Source of the DNA: Caldilineaceae bacterium
Lineage (GTDB): Bacteria > Chloroflexota > Anaerolineae > Caldilineales > Caldilineaceae
Length of the DNA: 5,090 nt
Reading direction: 5' to 3'
Assembly: GCA_012032975.1 (NCBI GenBank)
Contig: JAAUPU010000318.1
Span: forward strand, 1 to 5,090
Shown one piece after another: positions 1-5,090 of the stretch (the first letter of the stretch is position 1; each line of letters begins with the position of its first letter). Made by a program: the position numbers and the translations under genes. The notes under the pieces were generated by a model that searched no databases, was not told the origin of the DNA, and worked only from the letters and a program-made list of their open reading frames with translations.

Positions 1-369
1 TTTAGCCATGTCGCCGATGTCTCCATTTTCAACCAGCGCATCGGCGGCGGGTCGCCGATCCAGGCGCTGCTTGCCAACGTGCTGCGTGTGGCGGGCATGT
101 TCAACCTGCACGGCGACGCTGGCTGGACCCACAATTTCTCGGGGCGCCCGGTCTTCGATCCGTTGCTGTCGATCCCGTTCGCCCTCGGCGTCGCGCTGTG
201 GGGCGTGCGCCTGACGCGTCGATCTGACCCGGACCGCAATGCGCTGGCGCTGCTGGCGCTGTGGGTGATCGTGATGCTGTCGGCGTCGGTCTTCAGCGAC
301 GATGCGCCCGACTTTTCGCGCACGTTGCCCACGTTGCCCGCGCTGATGGTGAGGTCGGCCTGGGCTTGA
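1..369 (+). CDS. ArnT/PMT-like (GT39-type) membrane glycosyltransferase, internal segment before a frameshift
   Basis: The reading frame is open from base 1, so the N-terminus, including the catalytic first extracytoplasmic loop of this GT-C family, lies outside the window. About 117 residues are credible. Seen: a loop with GMFNLHGD at residues 32-39 and GWTHNFSGRPVFDP at 41-54; a hydrophobic helix at about 55-70; a basic turn (RLTRRSDPDR, 70-79); a second helix at about 81-97; then SDDAPDFSRTLPTLPALM at 99-116. In Chloroflexota family-39-like transferases the 'W-x-H-N-x-x-G-R-P-x-x-D-P' loop and the 'D/E-D-A-P-D/H-F-x-R' loop sit late in the membrane domain; that comparison is from memory. 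The family transfers sugars from a polyprenyl-phosphate donor on the outer face of the membrane; the acceptor here is unknown. The frame ends in TGA at 367-369 because of an apparent one-base loss; the protein continues in another frame. ATG codons at 8 and 79 are not starts. Confidence 0.72.
   Translation, partial: FSHVADVSIFNQRIGGGSPIQALLANVLRVAGMFNLHGDAGWTHNFSGRPVFDPLLSIPFALGVALWGVRLTRRSDPDRNALALLALWVIVMLSASVFSDDAPDFSRTLPTLPALMVRSAWA
349..363 (+). other. Frameshift site in the glycosyltransferase-like gene
   Basis: The upstream frame gives TLPTLPALMV to 351, then degenerates to RSAWA and a TGA. The frame one base back gives VGLGLTWIVVWL from 354 onwards, the expected next helix. One lost base (or two gained) anywhere in 349-363 would explain it, for instance GTGGAG read as GTGAG, or a base lost just before the TGGGC at 361-365. 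No slippery heptamer of the X-XXY-YYZ type is present, so programmed frameshifting is unlikely. Confidence 0.7.
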
Positions 370-2123
370 CTTGGATTGTCGTCTGGCTGTCGCGATGGTC
401 GCAGCGGCTTGCCTGGGCGCTGGCGACGCTGCTGCTGGTGACCAGCGCAAGCTGGGCAACCTATGACTACTTCGTGCGTTTTCCGCGGGCCGCACCAGAC
501 TATTACCATCTCTATGCCGTTGACAAGCTGGATGCGTTGAACTATCTGGCGGCCACCTACCCACAAGACACTCCCGATAGTTACCAGATTTATCTGTCGC
601 GACTATGGGCGGAACACGCCACAGTGCGCTTCCTGCGCGGGCAGTTGGGCATCAAATCGTTGGACACCAGCGAGACACTGGTGCTGCCCGCGCCCGGTCG
701 AGGCGCGGCCTATGCCTTTCCCATCGAGCAGGAGAGCCGGGCGCGTCGGCTGGCCGAGTTGTGGCCGCAGGCCACCGTGCAGATCGTCAACGACCGCTAT
801 GGCAACTCCATCATGGCCGTCACCGACATCCCTGCGATCGCCGCGGCGCTGTGGCCGTCGGCGCTTCAACCCTTGATGGAAACAGAGATTCGCTTTTCAG
901 AAGCACCGACCTTGCTCGGCGTCGCGTCCGAACCCGCGAGCGGCGAAGTAACACTCTTCTGGCGCGCAGAGGAAGAGATGCTGCGCGACTTGACATCCTT
1001 CATTCACCTGGTGGACGTTGACGGCCGACAAGTAGGTCAGATCGACCGGGCGCCCGGCGCAGGCGGCTATTCCACTCCCAAATGGTCGCCGGGCGAGCGG
1101 GTCATCGACCGCTATACGCTCAACATCACCGAACTCTGTGCCGGCGGTGAGCAGGTGCGGACTCGCATTGGCTGGTACGAACTGGCGGCTGGAGCTCTCA
1201 ATCGGCCACGCGCCGACGGCGCGGGCAATACGGCATCGGGCGGAGAATTGGTCATGCCCTTCCGCGCCTATCCGCTCGACACTCTCTTGGCGGAACGCGA
1301 ATCGCTCGATCTGCTCTATCAGCCTCTGCCAGATGGTCTGGGATTGGTGGGCTTCCACGTGCGCGAGACGCCGCTTCAGCCGGGTGCGCCTGTGCGCGTC
1401 GATCTCTTTTGGCAAGGAGGAGAGCGACAATCCAACCGACCAATACAGCTCTGGCTGACGGGTGACGCAAACAACTCGCTGCTCTGGGAAGGTGCCATCG
1501 CACCGGGCGCAGATTGGAACGGAGACGATGTACTCTGTCGGCGAATTCGCGCACGGCTGCCGATGCAGACAGAGATCGGCTCCCACACGCTGGAGGTACG
1601 CATCGCCCCACTGGGTGGTTCAGCGGGCGGCGAAAGCGTGTTGACACTGGCCGAGATCGCAGTCGAACCATCGACGCGCAACTTCGAAGTTCCGACTCAT
1701 TTCGCCTCTTCCACGGCGATCCTGGGTGACCAGATTGGGTTGGCCGGATTCTTGCCCGTCAGCCAGGCACAGGCCGGTGTGCCTCTGGAGGTCCAACTGG
1801 CGTGGCAAGCGCTGGTCGCACCACAAGGCAACTACAAGGCTTTCGTACACCTGCTTGATGAGAATGGGCAATTGGTCGCGCAATCCGATCTGCTGCCGGG
1901 AGGAACGACGACAAGCCAATGGATGACCGGCGAATTCGTTCTAGACACCCATCGTCTAGAAGTGCCCTCGGATTTACCGCCCGGTCGCTACCGTCTGGTC
2001 GCTGGACTCTACGATTCGGTGGATGGAGTGCGTTTGCCCGTGAGCGGGATCGGGTTCACCGACCTCTGTTGTGATCTCGCGTCGCTGGCAGAAATCGAGG
2101 TACAGGCTAACGGCCAACGGTGA
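351..2123 (+). CDS. Continuation of the same glycosyltransferase: last membrane helices and long extracytoplasmic tail with repeated beta modules
   Basis: About 590 residues continue the preceding segment in a different frame. First come hydrophobic stretches GLGLTWIVVWL and LAWALATLLLVTSASWA (about 357-467). Next is a soluble alpha/beta region (about 468-840) with YFVRFPRAAPDYYHLY and repeated Leu/Ala-rich helices, as usually follows the membrane domain in this family. Three beta-rich modules fill the rest: about 942-1200 (FIHLVDVDG, then WSPGERVIDRY), a divergent one at about 1338-1668 (GLVGFHVRE, VRVDLFWQGG), and about 1728-2105 (FVHLLDENG, QSDLLPGG, GRYRLVAGLYD). The stop is TGA at 2121-2123. 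An ATG at 261 opens this frame, but its first 30 or so residues (Arg/Ala-rich) are a shadow of the upstream frame, so it is not the true start. The modules may bind glycans or a partner on the cell surface; that is inference. A paired cysteine (DLCCDL) near 2064-2079 is unusual. The 3' end overlaps the convergent gene. Confidence 0.7.
   Translation, partial: EVGLGLTWIVVWLSRWSQRLAWALATLLLVTSASWATYDYFVRFPRAAPDYYHLYAVDKLDALNYLAATYPQDTPDSYQIYLSRLWAEHATVRFLRGQLGIKSLDTSETLVLPAPGRGAAYAFPIEQESRARRLAELWPQATVQIVNDRYGNSIMAVTDIPAIAAALWPSALQPLMETEIRFSEAPTLLGVASEPASGEVTLFWRAEEEMLRDLTSFIHLVDVDGRQVGQIDRAPGAGGYSTPKWSPGERVIDRYTLNITELCAGGEQVRTRIGWYELAAGALNRPRADGAGNTASGGELVMPFRAYPLDTLLAERESLDLLYQPLPDGLGLVGFHVRETPLQPGAPVRVDLFWQGGERQSNRPIQLWLTGDANNSLLWEGAIAPGADWNGDDVLCRRIRARLPMQTEIGSHTLEVRIAPLGGSAGGESVLTLAEIAVEPSTRNFEVPTHFASSTAILGDQIGLAGFLPVSQAQAGVPLEVQLAWQALVAPQGNYKAFVHLLDENGQLVAQSDLLPGGTTTSQWMTGEFVLDTHRLEVPSDLPPGRYRLVAGLYDSVDGVRLPVSGIGFTDLCCDLASLAEIEVQANGQR
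942..1200 (+). repeat. Beta module A of the glycosyltransferase tail
   Basis: A protein-level repeat, not a DNA repeat. The order of elements is VTLFWRAEE, FIHLVDVDG, QIDRAPG, WSPGERVIDRYTLNI and RTRIGWYE, the same order as in the last modules of both genes. The usual L-G-L-Y-D near the end is replaced by I-G-W-Y-E. Confidence 0.6.
1338..1668 (+). repeat. Divergent beta module B of the glycosyltransferase tail
   Basis: It starts with GLVGFHVRETPLQPGAPV and VDLFWQGG, matching the opening strands of the other modules. The V-H-L-x-D core is replaced by IQLWLTGD, and the last strand is HTLEVRIAP instead of L-x-x-G-L-Y. It is probably the same fold with altered surface loops. Confidence 0.5.
1728..2105 (+). 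repeat. Beta module C of the glycosyltransferase tail
   Basis: The best-preserved copy on the plus strand: IGLAGFLPVSQAQAGVPL, VQLAWQAL, FVHLLDENGQLVAQSD, WMTGEFVLDTHRLEVP and GRYRLVAGLYD, ending in an AEIEV strand at the C-terminus. It aligns element by element with the minus-strand module at 2107-2500. Confidence 0.65.
2107..2123. other. 17-bp convergent overlap of two coding ends
   Basis: The plus-strand gene ends in TGA at 2121-2123 and the minus-strand gene in TAG at 2109-2107, so the last codons of each lie inside the other. There is no spacer for a shared intrinsic terminator, and I see no GC hairpin with a T tract within about 60 bases on either side. Confidence 0.8.
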
Positions 2124-2451
2124 TGGTCGTCAAGAGGATCTGGCTGTCGGGCAGGTCGTTGTCATTTTTGTCGCGAACCGGGACGCGCGTGGCGCCATTG
2201 GCCGCGTCGTACAATCCGAGGCGCAGTTGGTAATCACCAGGCGCAACCTCGGCGCCGATCTGCAACGAGATCTCGTCCACGATCACCTCGCCAGGAAGCC
2301 AAGACGAGGTTGGATTCTTCCCACCCCGCGGCGGCAGATCGCGTTGCGCGGCCATGCCCAACGCTGGATCAAAGAGATGGACAAACTGGGTCAAATCGAC
2401 CGGGGTTGGTCCATCGCTTTGGTAATAGACGGTCAGCGTAATCCAGTCGCC
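2107..2451 (-). CDS. C-terminal beta module of the PTPS-related membrane protein, separated by a frameshift
   Basis: On the minus strand this frame runs from GDWITLTVYYQSDG (from 2451 downward) to the TAG stop at 2109-2107, ending LLTTITVGR. It matches the preceding module of the same protein and the last module of the opposite-strand gene: FVHLFDP corresponds to FVHLVDE and FVHLLDE; AQRDLPPRGG to VQRDQLPG and AQSDLLPGG; WLPGEVIVDE to WMTGEFVLDT; and GDYQLRLGLYD to GRYRLVAGLYD. It is therefore the last part of the upstream coding segment and not an independent 95-residue gene starting at 2394. The ATG at 2394 is an internal codon, and I see no convincing ribosome-binding site there. The function of the module is unknown; a surface-exposed beta-sandwich is my inference from strand spacing and context. 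Confidence 0.72.
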   Translation of the reverse strand, partial: GDWITLTVYYQSDGPTPVDLTQFVHLFDPALGMAAQRDLPPRGGKNPTSSWLPGEVIVDEISLQIGAEVAPGDYQLRLGLYDAANGATRVPVRDKNDNDLPDSQILLTTITVGR

Positions 2452-4805
2452 GGTTTCACTTCCGATGGCGTCTCCAAATCGTAGCCAGTCAGGTTGGCCA
2501 CGCCTTCAAAGCGCGCGTCCACGCGATGTTCCGGCCCTCTCTTTTCGTCGCCTAAAACCTTGAGGCTGGGCAACTGGACACCCTCGCCCAACGCCGATCC
2601 GTCGTCAGAAAAGGCGGGCAATCTCGCCTGATTCTCAAAGCGATAGAGCCCGACCAATGGCCAATACAGCCCGGATTCGGCATCTTCGGGAATCTGAAGC
2701 CGATAGATATCCGGCTGGGGATAGAAACGATTCCAGAGCATGGGCGGGCTGAGCACCGGTCCCGGCAGTTGGTCGCGCTGGACCAGTGAAGTCCCAGCTT
2801 CATCGACCAGATGGACGAAGCCATGATAATTTTCGGTGATCGGTTTCAGGCTGCGCCAGTAGAGTGTATATTCAACCGTGTCGCCCACCCTGGAGACCGG
2901 CAAACCGTCACCCAAAACAGCGTCGCCGTTGATCGCCATACTATAACCATCCAGCACAATCTCGCCGTCGCCAAAAGTGACTGGGCTAGACTGGTCGGGC
3001 GTGGGCTGCTGCATCGACGTTGCCGGAATCGTGATTGCGCCCACCTCAATCCAGGCCGTATCCAAGTCCGACGAATCGGGAGAATCCGCCGGTAAAAAGC
3101 GCATGAACAACGAGTAGCCACCTCCCCCCAACCCCGGCGCCAACGCCATTTCGTAGGCGTCATCCACCAGTGTGCCCGCGGACCAGCTTGCGCTGCGCAA
3201 CGTGCCAAAGTAGGGGAAGGTCGTCACCTCGCCAGCCACCGTTCCTTGTGCATCGCGCAGCTGCCATTGAGCCACCAGGTCGCCTGGCGTTCGCTGCACA
3301 AACCAACGCGGAAAGAGATTGAGCATGTTCGGTCCGTCCATGCGAGTGGTGAGGCCGCTCAGCTGCAGGCCGGTTCTCACCTCCAGTGGTTGGCCGCTGA
3401 GTGAGGAGATCAAGGCGGGTGCGGGCTTGAAAGACGCGACCGCACCGAAGAGCAGCAAGGCCAGCAGCATGGTCGCGAGCAACCAGCCGTAGCGGTCGCG
3501 CCGGCGAAACCAGACGATCAGCAGCAACAACAGCAGCAGAGTCAGCAGGCTCAAATAGCCAGCCCAACGCTGAAGACGCGTGCCCACCCAAGCCACGTCC
3601 AGCGTGTGGACACCGGCGGGAATCTGTGTGGTCAGCAGAGCTTGCACCGTGCTTGGATAGCTGTCGAGCGTCTGCGTTTCGTCGAGGGTGAGCTGCCAGC
3701 CGGGGAAATAGTAGTCGCTCAGTCGCAACTCGGTCGGGGCGGTGCTGCTGACAATGGCCGAAAAGGCCAGCGGGTTGGCCGCGAGAAGCTCAACCTCGAC
3801 GGGATATGACAGTGCAAGCGGGTCGGGGTCGGGCGTCATCACAAAGTCTTCGGCCCAGCGCGGCAAAAACTCGCGGCTCGAACTGGCGCCAAACGCGCCG
3901 GTGTCCGCCTCGAACTGGGCGATGTTGGCCAGGCGCATGTCGATCTCGGCCACCGGTGTGATGTCGGGAAGATGCGAAGGCGGTCGCTGGCCGAGGATCA
4001 GCAGCCCAATCAGCAACGCTGCGCCGCCCAATTGCCAGCCACCTGGCCGGAGCCAGACGATGCTGCCGCCGGCAAAAAGCGCCATCGGCAACGTGATCAC
4101 GCTCAACAGTCGCCACGGGAACTGGGCAATGAGCAGGATCTCATTGCCGAGCCAGAGCGGCTGCGCCAGCGTGCTGATGGCCAATCCACCGAACAGAAGC
4201 AGCAGACCCAGATAAGCCCATTCGAGGTCGCGACGACGGATCAGCACAAAGCCGACCAGCGCAGCAAGCAGCTGCACCCAGCCCAGTTGAAAAGGCGTCG
4301 CGTCTGAATAGACGAAGGGCCAGAAGGTGTTCAGAAAGTTGGTCAGGGTCCAGACGTGGCGCGGCACCAGTGTGGTCGAAACGGTGTATGCGATCTCGGA
4401 GAGATACCCTCGTTCGCCGATCAGCGGCAGCCAGAAAAAGGCGCCCACACCCATCGCGGCCAGCCCGCCAGCGGCAACCCAGCCCAGGCTGCGTGCGGTT
4501 GCGACGCCACGTCTCCGCTCCTGCCACCAGACCGCGGCGATGTAGAGCAGCAACGCAGGCGGCGTGAAGAGCAGCGTGATGTTGTGGGTGGCAGCCAATC
4601 CACCTAGGCTCAGCGCGGCGGTGACGACATACAGCGCCGGCTGCGGCCGCGTGATCAGACGCCGAAAGCTCCAGAAGATCCAGGGCAGCAGCGCCATCGC
4701 GCCGGCCTCTGCGATGGCGCCGCGCACATAGATGTTGGTCAGAAAGTAGGGTGCGTAGATGTATGCGACCACAGCGACCAGCGCAGCCAGCTTTGACCCT
4801 GAGCG
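2433..4805 (-). CDS. Large polytopic membrane protein, 6-pyruvoyl-tetrahydropterin-synthase-related (YfhO-like) type, N-terminus missing
   Basis: About 790 residues are readable before a premature TGA at 2435-2433. Counting from the GTG at 4772: YIYAPYFLTNIYVRGAIAE (4-22) and ALLPWIFW (27-34), then helices at about 46-61, 65-83, 95-118, 165-179 and 185-203. QFPWRLLS (217-224), helices at about 225-241 and 248-261, REFLPRW (300-306) and FPGW (356-359) follow. The APY...YVRGA.AE, QFPWRLL and EFLPRW motifs are typical of the PTPS-related membrane family, whose members resemble glycosyltransferases but have no proven reaction. A soluble beta domain (about 300-400) is followed by two helices (404-422 with a run of seven leucines, and 429-446). 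Beta modules follow at about 3400-3085 and 2976-2552, and a third continues after the frameshift. The GTG at 4772 is not the true start: homology-like sequence (SGSKLAALVAVVAYIYAPY) extends to about 4803, where the gene is cut by the junction with the TonB receptor fragment. No catalytic residues can be named. Confidence 0.72.
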   Translation of the reverse strand, partial: RSGSKLAALVAVVAYIYAPYFLTNIYVRGAIAEAGAMALLPWIFWSFRRLITRPQPALYVVTAALSLGGLAATHNITLLFTPPALLLYIAAVWWQERRRGVATARSLGWVAAGGLAAMGVGAFFWLPLIGERGYLSEIAYTVSTTLVPRHVWTLTNFLNTFWPFVYSDATPFQLGWVQLLAALVGFVLIRRRDLEWAYLGLLLLFGGLAISTLAQPLWLGNEILLIAQFPWRLLSVITLPMALFAGGSIVWLRPGGWQLGGAALLIGLLILGQRPPSHLPDITPVAEIDMRLANIAQFEADTGAFGASSSREFLPRWAEDFVMTPDPDPLALSYPVEVELLAANPLAFSAIVSSTAPTELRLSDYYFPGWQLTLDETQTLDSYPSTVQALLTTQIPAGVHTLDVAWVGTRLQRWAGYLSLLTLLLLLLLIVWFRRRDRYGWLLATMLLALLLFGAVASFKPAPALISSLSGQPLEVRTGLQLSGLTTRMDGPNMLNLFPRWFVQRTPGDLVAQWQLRDAQGTVAGEVTTFPYFGTLRSASWSAGTLVDDAYEMALAPGLGGGGYSLFMRFLPADSPDSSDLDTAWIEVGAITIPATSMQQPTPDQSSPVTFGDGEIVLDGYSMAINGDAVLGDGLPVSRVGDTVEYTLYWRSLKPITENYHGFVHLVDEAGTSLVQRDQLPGPVLSPPMLWNRFYPQPDIYRLQIPEDAESGLYWPLVGLYRFENQARLPAFSDDGSALGEGVQLPSLKVLGDEKRGPEHRVDARFEGVANLTGYDLETPSEVKPATGLR
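2449..2456 (-). other. Single-base deletion frameshift in the PTPS-related gene
   Basis: The minus strand reads GAA GTG AAA CCG GCG ACT GGA, giving EVKPATGLR and a stop. Adding one G after CCG gives GAA GTG AAA CCG GGC GAC TGG ATT, that is EVKPGDWI, which runs straight into TLTVYYQSDG and the rest of the final module. The same position in the previous module of this protein reads VGDTVEYTLYW, which supports the repaired version. The missing base is in a short G/C run at 2450-2453. Confidence 0.85.
2552..2976 (-). repeat. Penultimate beta module of the PTPS-related protein
   Basis: Elements in order: FGDGEIVLDGYSM, VGDTVEYTLYWRSLKP, GFVHLVDEAGTSLVQRD, a proline-rich turn (LPGPVLSPPMLW), IYRLQIPED, LYWPLVGLYRFE and a closing LPSLKVLG strand. 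It differs by a longer proline turn in place of the W-x-P-G-E motif. Confidence 0.6.
3085..3400 (-). repeat. Divergent beta module after the last membrane helices of the PTPS-related protein
   Basis: Reads VAQWQLRDAQGTVAGE, TTFPYFGTLRSASW, GTLVDDAYEMALAPG and GYSLFMRFL. The strand order (core strand plus D-x-x-G turn, W-x-x-G-x-L-V-D-D, G-x-Y-x-L) follows the other modules, but the F-V-H-L core is replaced by VAQWQL. It is weaker than the two modules that follow. Confidence 0.45.
3512..3555 (-). repeat. Low-complexity CAG/CTG-rich tract coding for a leucine-rich membrane helix
   Basis: The plus strand is a near-repeat of CAG/CAA triplets; the minus strand codes for LSLLTLLLLLLLIVW, with seven leucines in a row followed by the basic stop-transfer FRRRDR. 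It is a transmembrane helix and may vary in length by slippage. Confidence 0.6.
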
Positions 4806-4832
4806 ACCCTGATCGGCGAAAAAATCGCGGGC
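4803..4832. other. Abrupt junction between the TonB receptor fragment and the PTPS-related membrane gene
   Basis: Minus-strand receptor homology in one frame (codon tops at 5029, 5026...) gives way here to membrane-protein homology in another frame (codon tops at 4772, 4775...). Both proteins are cut internally. No stop-start intergenic spacer, inverted repeat or transposase lies between them. A GATC is at 4811-4814 and the 8-mer GACCCTGA occurs twice, at 4795-4802 and 4805-4812. These are recorded as possible microhomology or ligation marks, but both are short enough to be chance. Confidence 0.65.
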
Positions 4833-5090
4833 GCAAACGTTGTCGGATTGTTGATCGTGACAATTCCTGCGGCGTTGTTGTTTGCGGCCCGCAGATTCTC
4901 CGTATCCTGGACGCCGAATTCGCCGCCGATGAGCAGCGTGTGGCTGATGGACCCCGTTTCAAGGTCGAGGATGAGATCCGTCTGGTTGAAGAAGTTCCGC
5001 CGCTTCGCGCCGCTGAAATAGTTCTGCAACGCTACTTCGCCATTCGCGGAGACCGGGCTGTTTGCATGGACGTTTTGGTAATATTTGTCG
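4811..5090 (-). CDS. TonB-dependent siderophore receptor, internal fragment
   Basis: The minus-strand frame is open from the window edge and reads DKYYQNVHANSPVSANG, then NYFSGAKRRNFFNQTDLIL, LETGSISHTLLIGGEFGVQD and TENLRAANNN, ending near PTTFAPAIFSPI. The combination R-x-N-x-F-N-Q-T-D-L, T-G-x-x-x-H-T-L-L-x-G-x-E-F/A-G and D-x-x-R is the signature of the middle of the beta-barrel in ferric-siderophore receptors (FhuA/FpvA/TIGR01783-like). These outer-membrane proteins import ferric siderophores using TonB energy. Only about 93 residues of a protein normally near 700 are present. Upstream it runs off the window; downstream the homology stops at about 4811, followed in this frame by a shadow (RVAQGQSWLRWSLW...) of the membrane gene. 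No stop or C-terminal aromatic barrel end is seen. The TTG at 5029 is internal, not a start. Outer-membrane siderophore receptors are not expected in a typical monoderm Chloroflexota genome. Confidence 0.8.

Larger units (their letters stand above)
2107..2500 (-). repeat. Terminal beta module of the PTPS-related protein
   Basis: Reading across the frameshift: NLTGYDLETPSEVKPGDWI (with the lost G restored), FVHLFDP, AQRDLPPRGG, WLPGEVIVDEISLQI, GDYQLRLGLYD and a final LLTTITV strand. The preceding module of the same protein is its closest match in the window. Confidence 0.65.

Noticed and set aside
261..350. ATG at 261 as the start of a 620-residue plus-strand protein
   Set aside because: The first 30 residues are an Arg/Ala-rich shadow of the true frame, which still encodes recognisable family sequence up to 351; the long frame is a continuation after a frameshift.
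897..1586. 229-residue minus-strand open frame
   Set aside because: It lies opposite convincing beta modules, its composition is Arg/Cys/His-rich and it has no recognisable motif; GC-rich coding DNA commonly leaves such open antisense frames.
2090..2150. Bidirectional intrinsic terminator between the convergent genes
   Set aside because: No stable inverted repeat followed by a T tract on either strand; the ACGGCCAACGG segment is not a usable hairpin.
2433..2456. Programmed ribosomal frameshift producing two protein forms
   Set aside because: No slippery heptamer and no evident downstream stem or pseudoknot; a single missing base explains the data more simply.
4795..4812. GACCCTGA direct repeats as a target-site duplication or att site
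   Set aside because: Only 8 bases with a 2-base gap, no element between or beside them, and one copy lies within likely membrane-protein coding sequence.
4141..4962. 273-residue minus-strand open frame crossing the junction
   Set aside because: It is an offset shadow of the membrane gene, with repetitive Arg/Ala/Leu composition and no family motif; it also does not carry the TonB motifs.
4739..5029. A real in-frame fusion of TonB receptor and membrane protein
   Set aside because: The two homologies are in different frames; the receptor frame continues as a shadow sequence and not as the membrane protein.

Overview
The window is about 60% GC and almost entirely coding. It holds parts of three protein-coding genes, none with a genuine start inside the window. 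Two are large cell-envelope proteins of a type I associate with Chloroflexota (Anaerolineae/Caldilineae-like): a polytopic membrane enzyme or membrane protein followed by tandem extracytoplasmic beta-rich modules. The third is a fragment of a TonB-dependent siderophore receptor, an outer-membrane protein of diderm Gram-negative bacteria. It does not fit the same genome well. Assignments rest on motif recognition alone; no database search was possible.

Layout: positions 1-2123 (+) hold the C-terminal part of a family-39-like (ArnT/PMT-type) membrane glycosyltransferase and its long extracytoplasmic tail. The gene is interrupted by a frameshift near 349-363. Positions 2107-~4805 (-) hold a large polytopic membrane protein resembling the 6-pyruvoyl-tetrahydropterin-synthase-related family, with a frameshift at 2451-2453 near its C-terminus. 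The two genes converge and overlap by 17 bp (2107-2123). Both end in the same kind of beta module, recognisable by an F-V/I-H-L-V/F/L-D core, a Q-x-D turn and an L/I-G-L/W-Y strand. Positions ~4811-5090 (-) encode the TonB receptor fragment, which stops abruptly in the middle of the protein where the membrane gene begins, also mid-protein and in another reading frame.

Reading of the whole: the glycosyltransferase-like gene and the PTPS-related gene are plausibly neighbours in one cell-surface glycan or envelope locus. The receptor fragment joined mid-gene, plus two apparent single-base losses in otherwise well-preserved genes, point more to a draft metagenomic or chimeric contig with indel errors than to new biology. 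A true rearrangement with gene decay is the alternative. I see no RNA gene, CRISPR array, transposase, promoter, ribosome-binding site that decides a start, or intrinsic terminator. There is no gene-free stretch over 300 bases.
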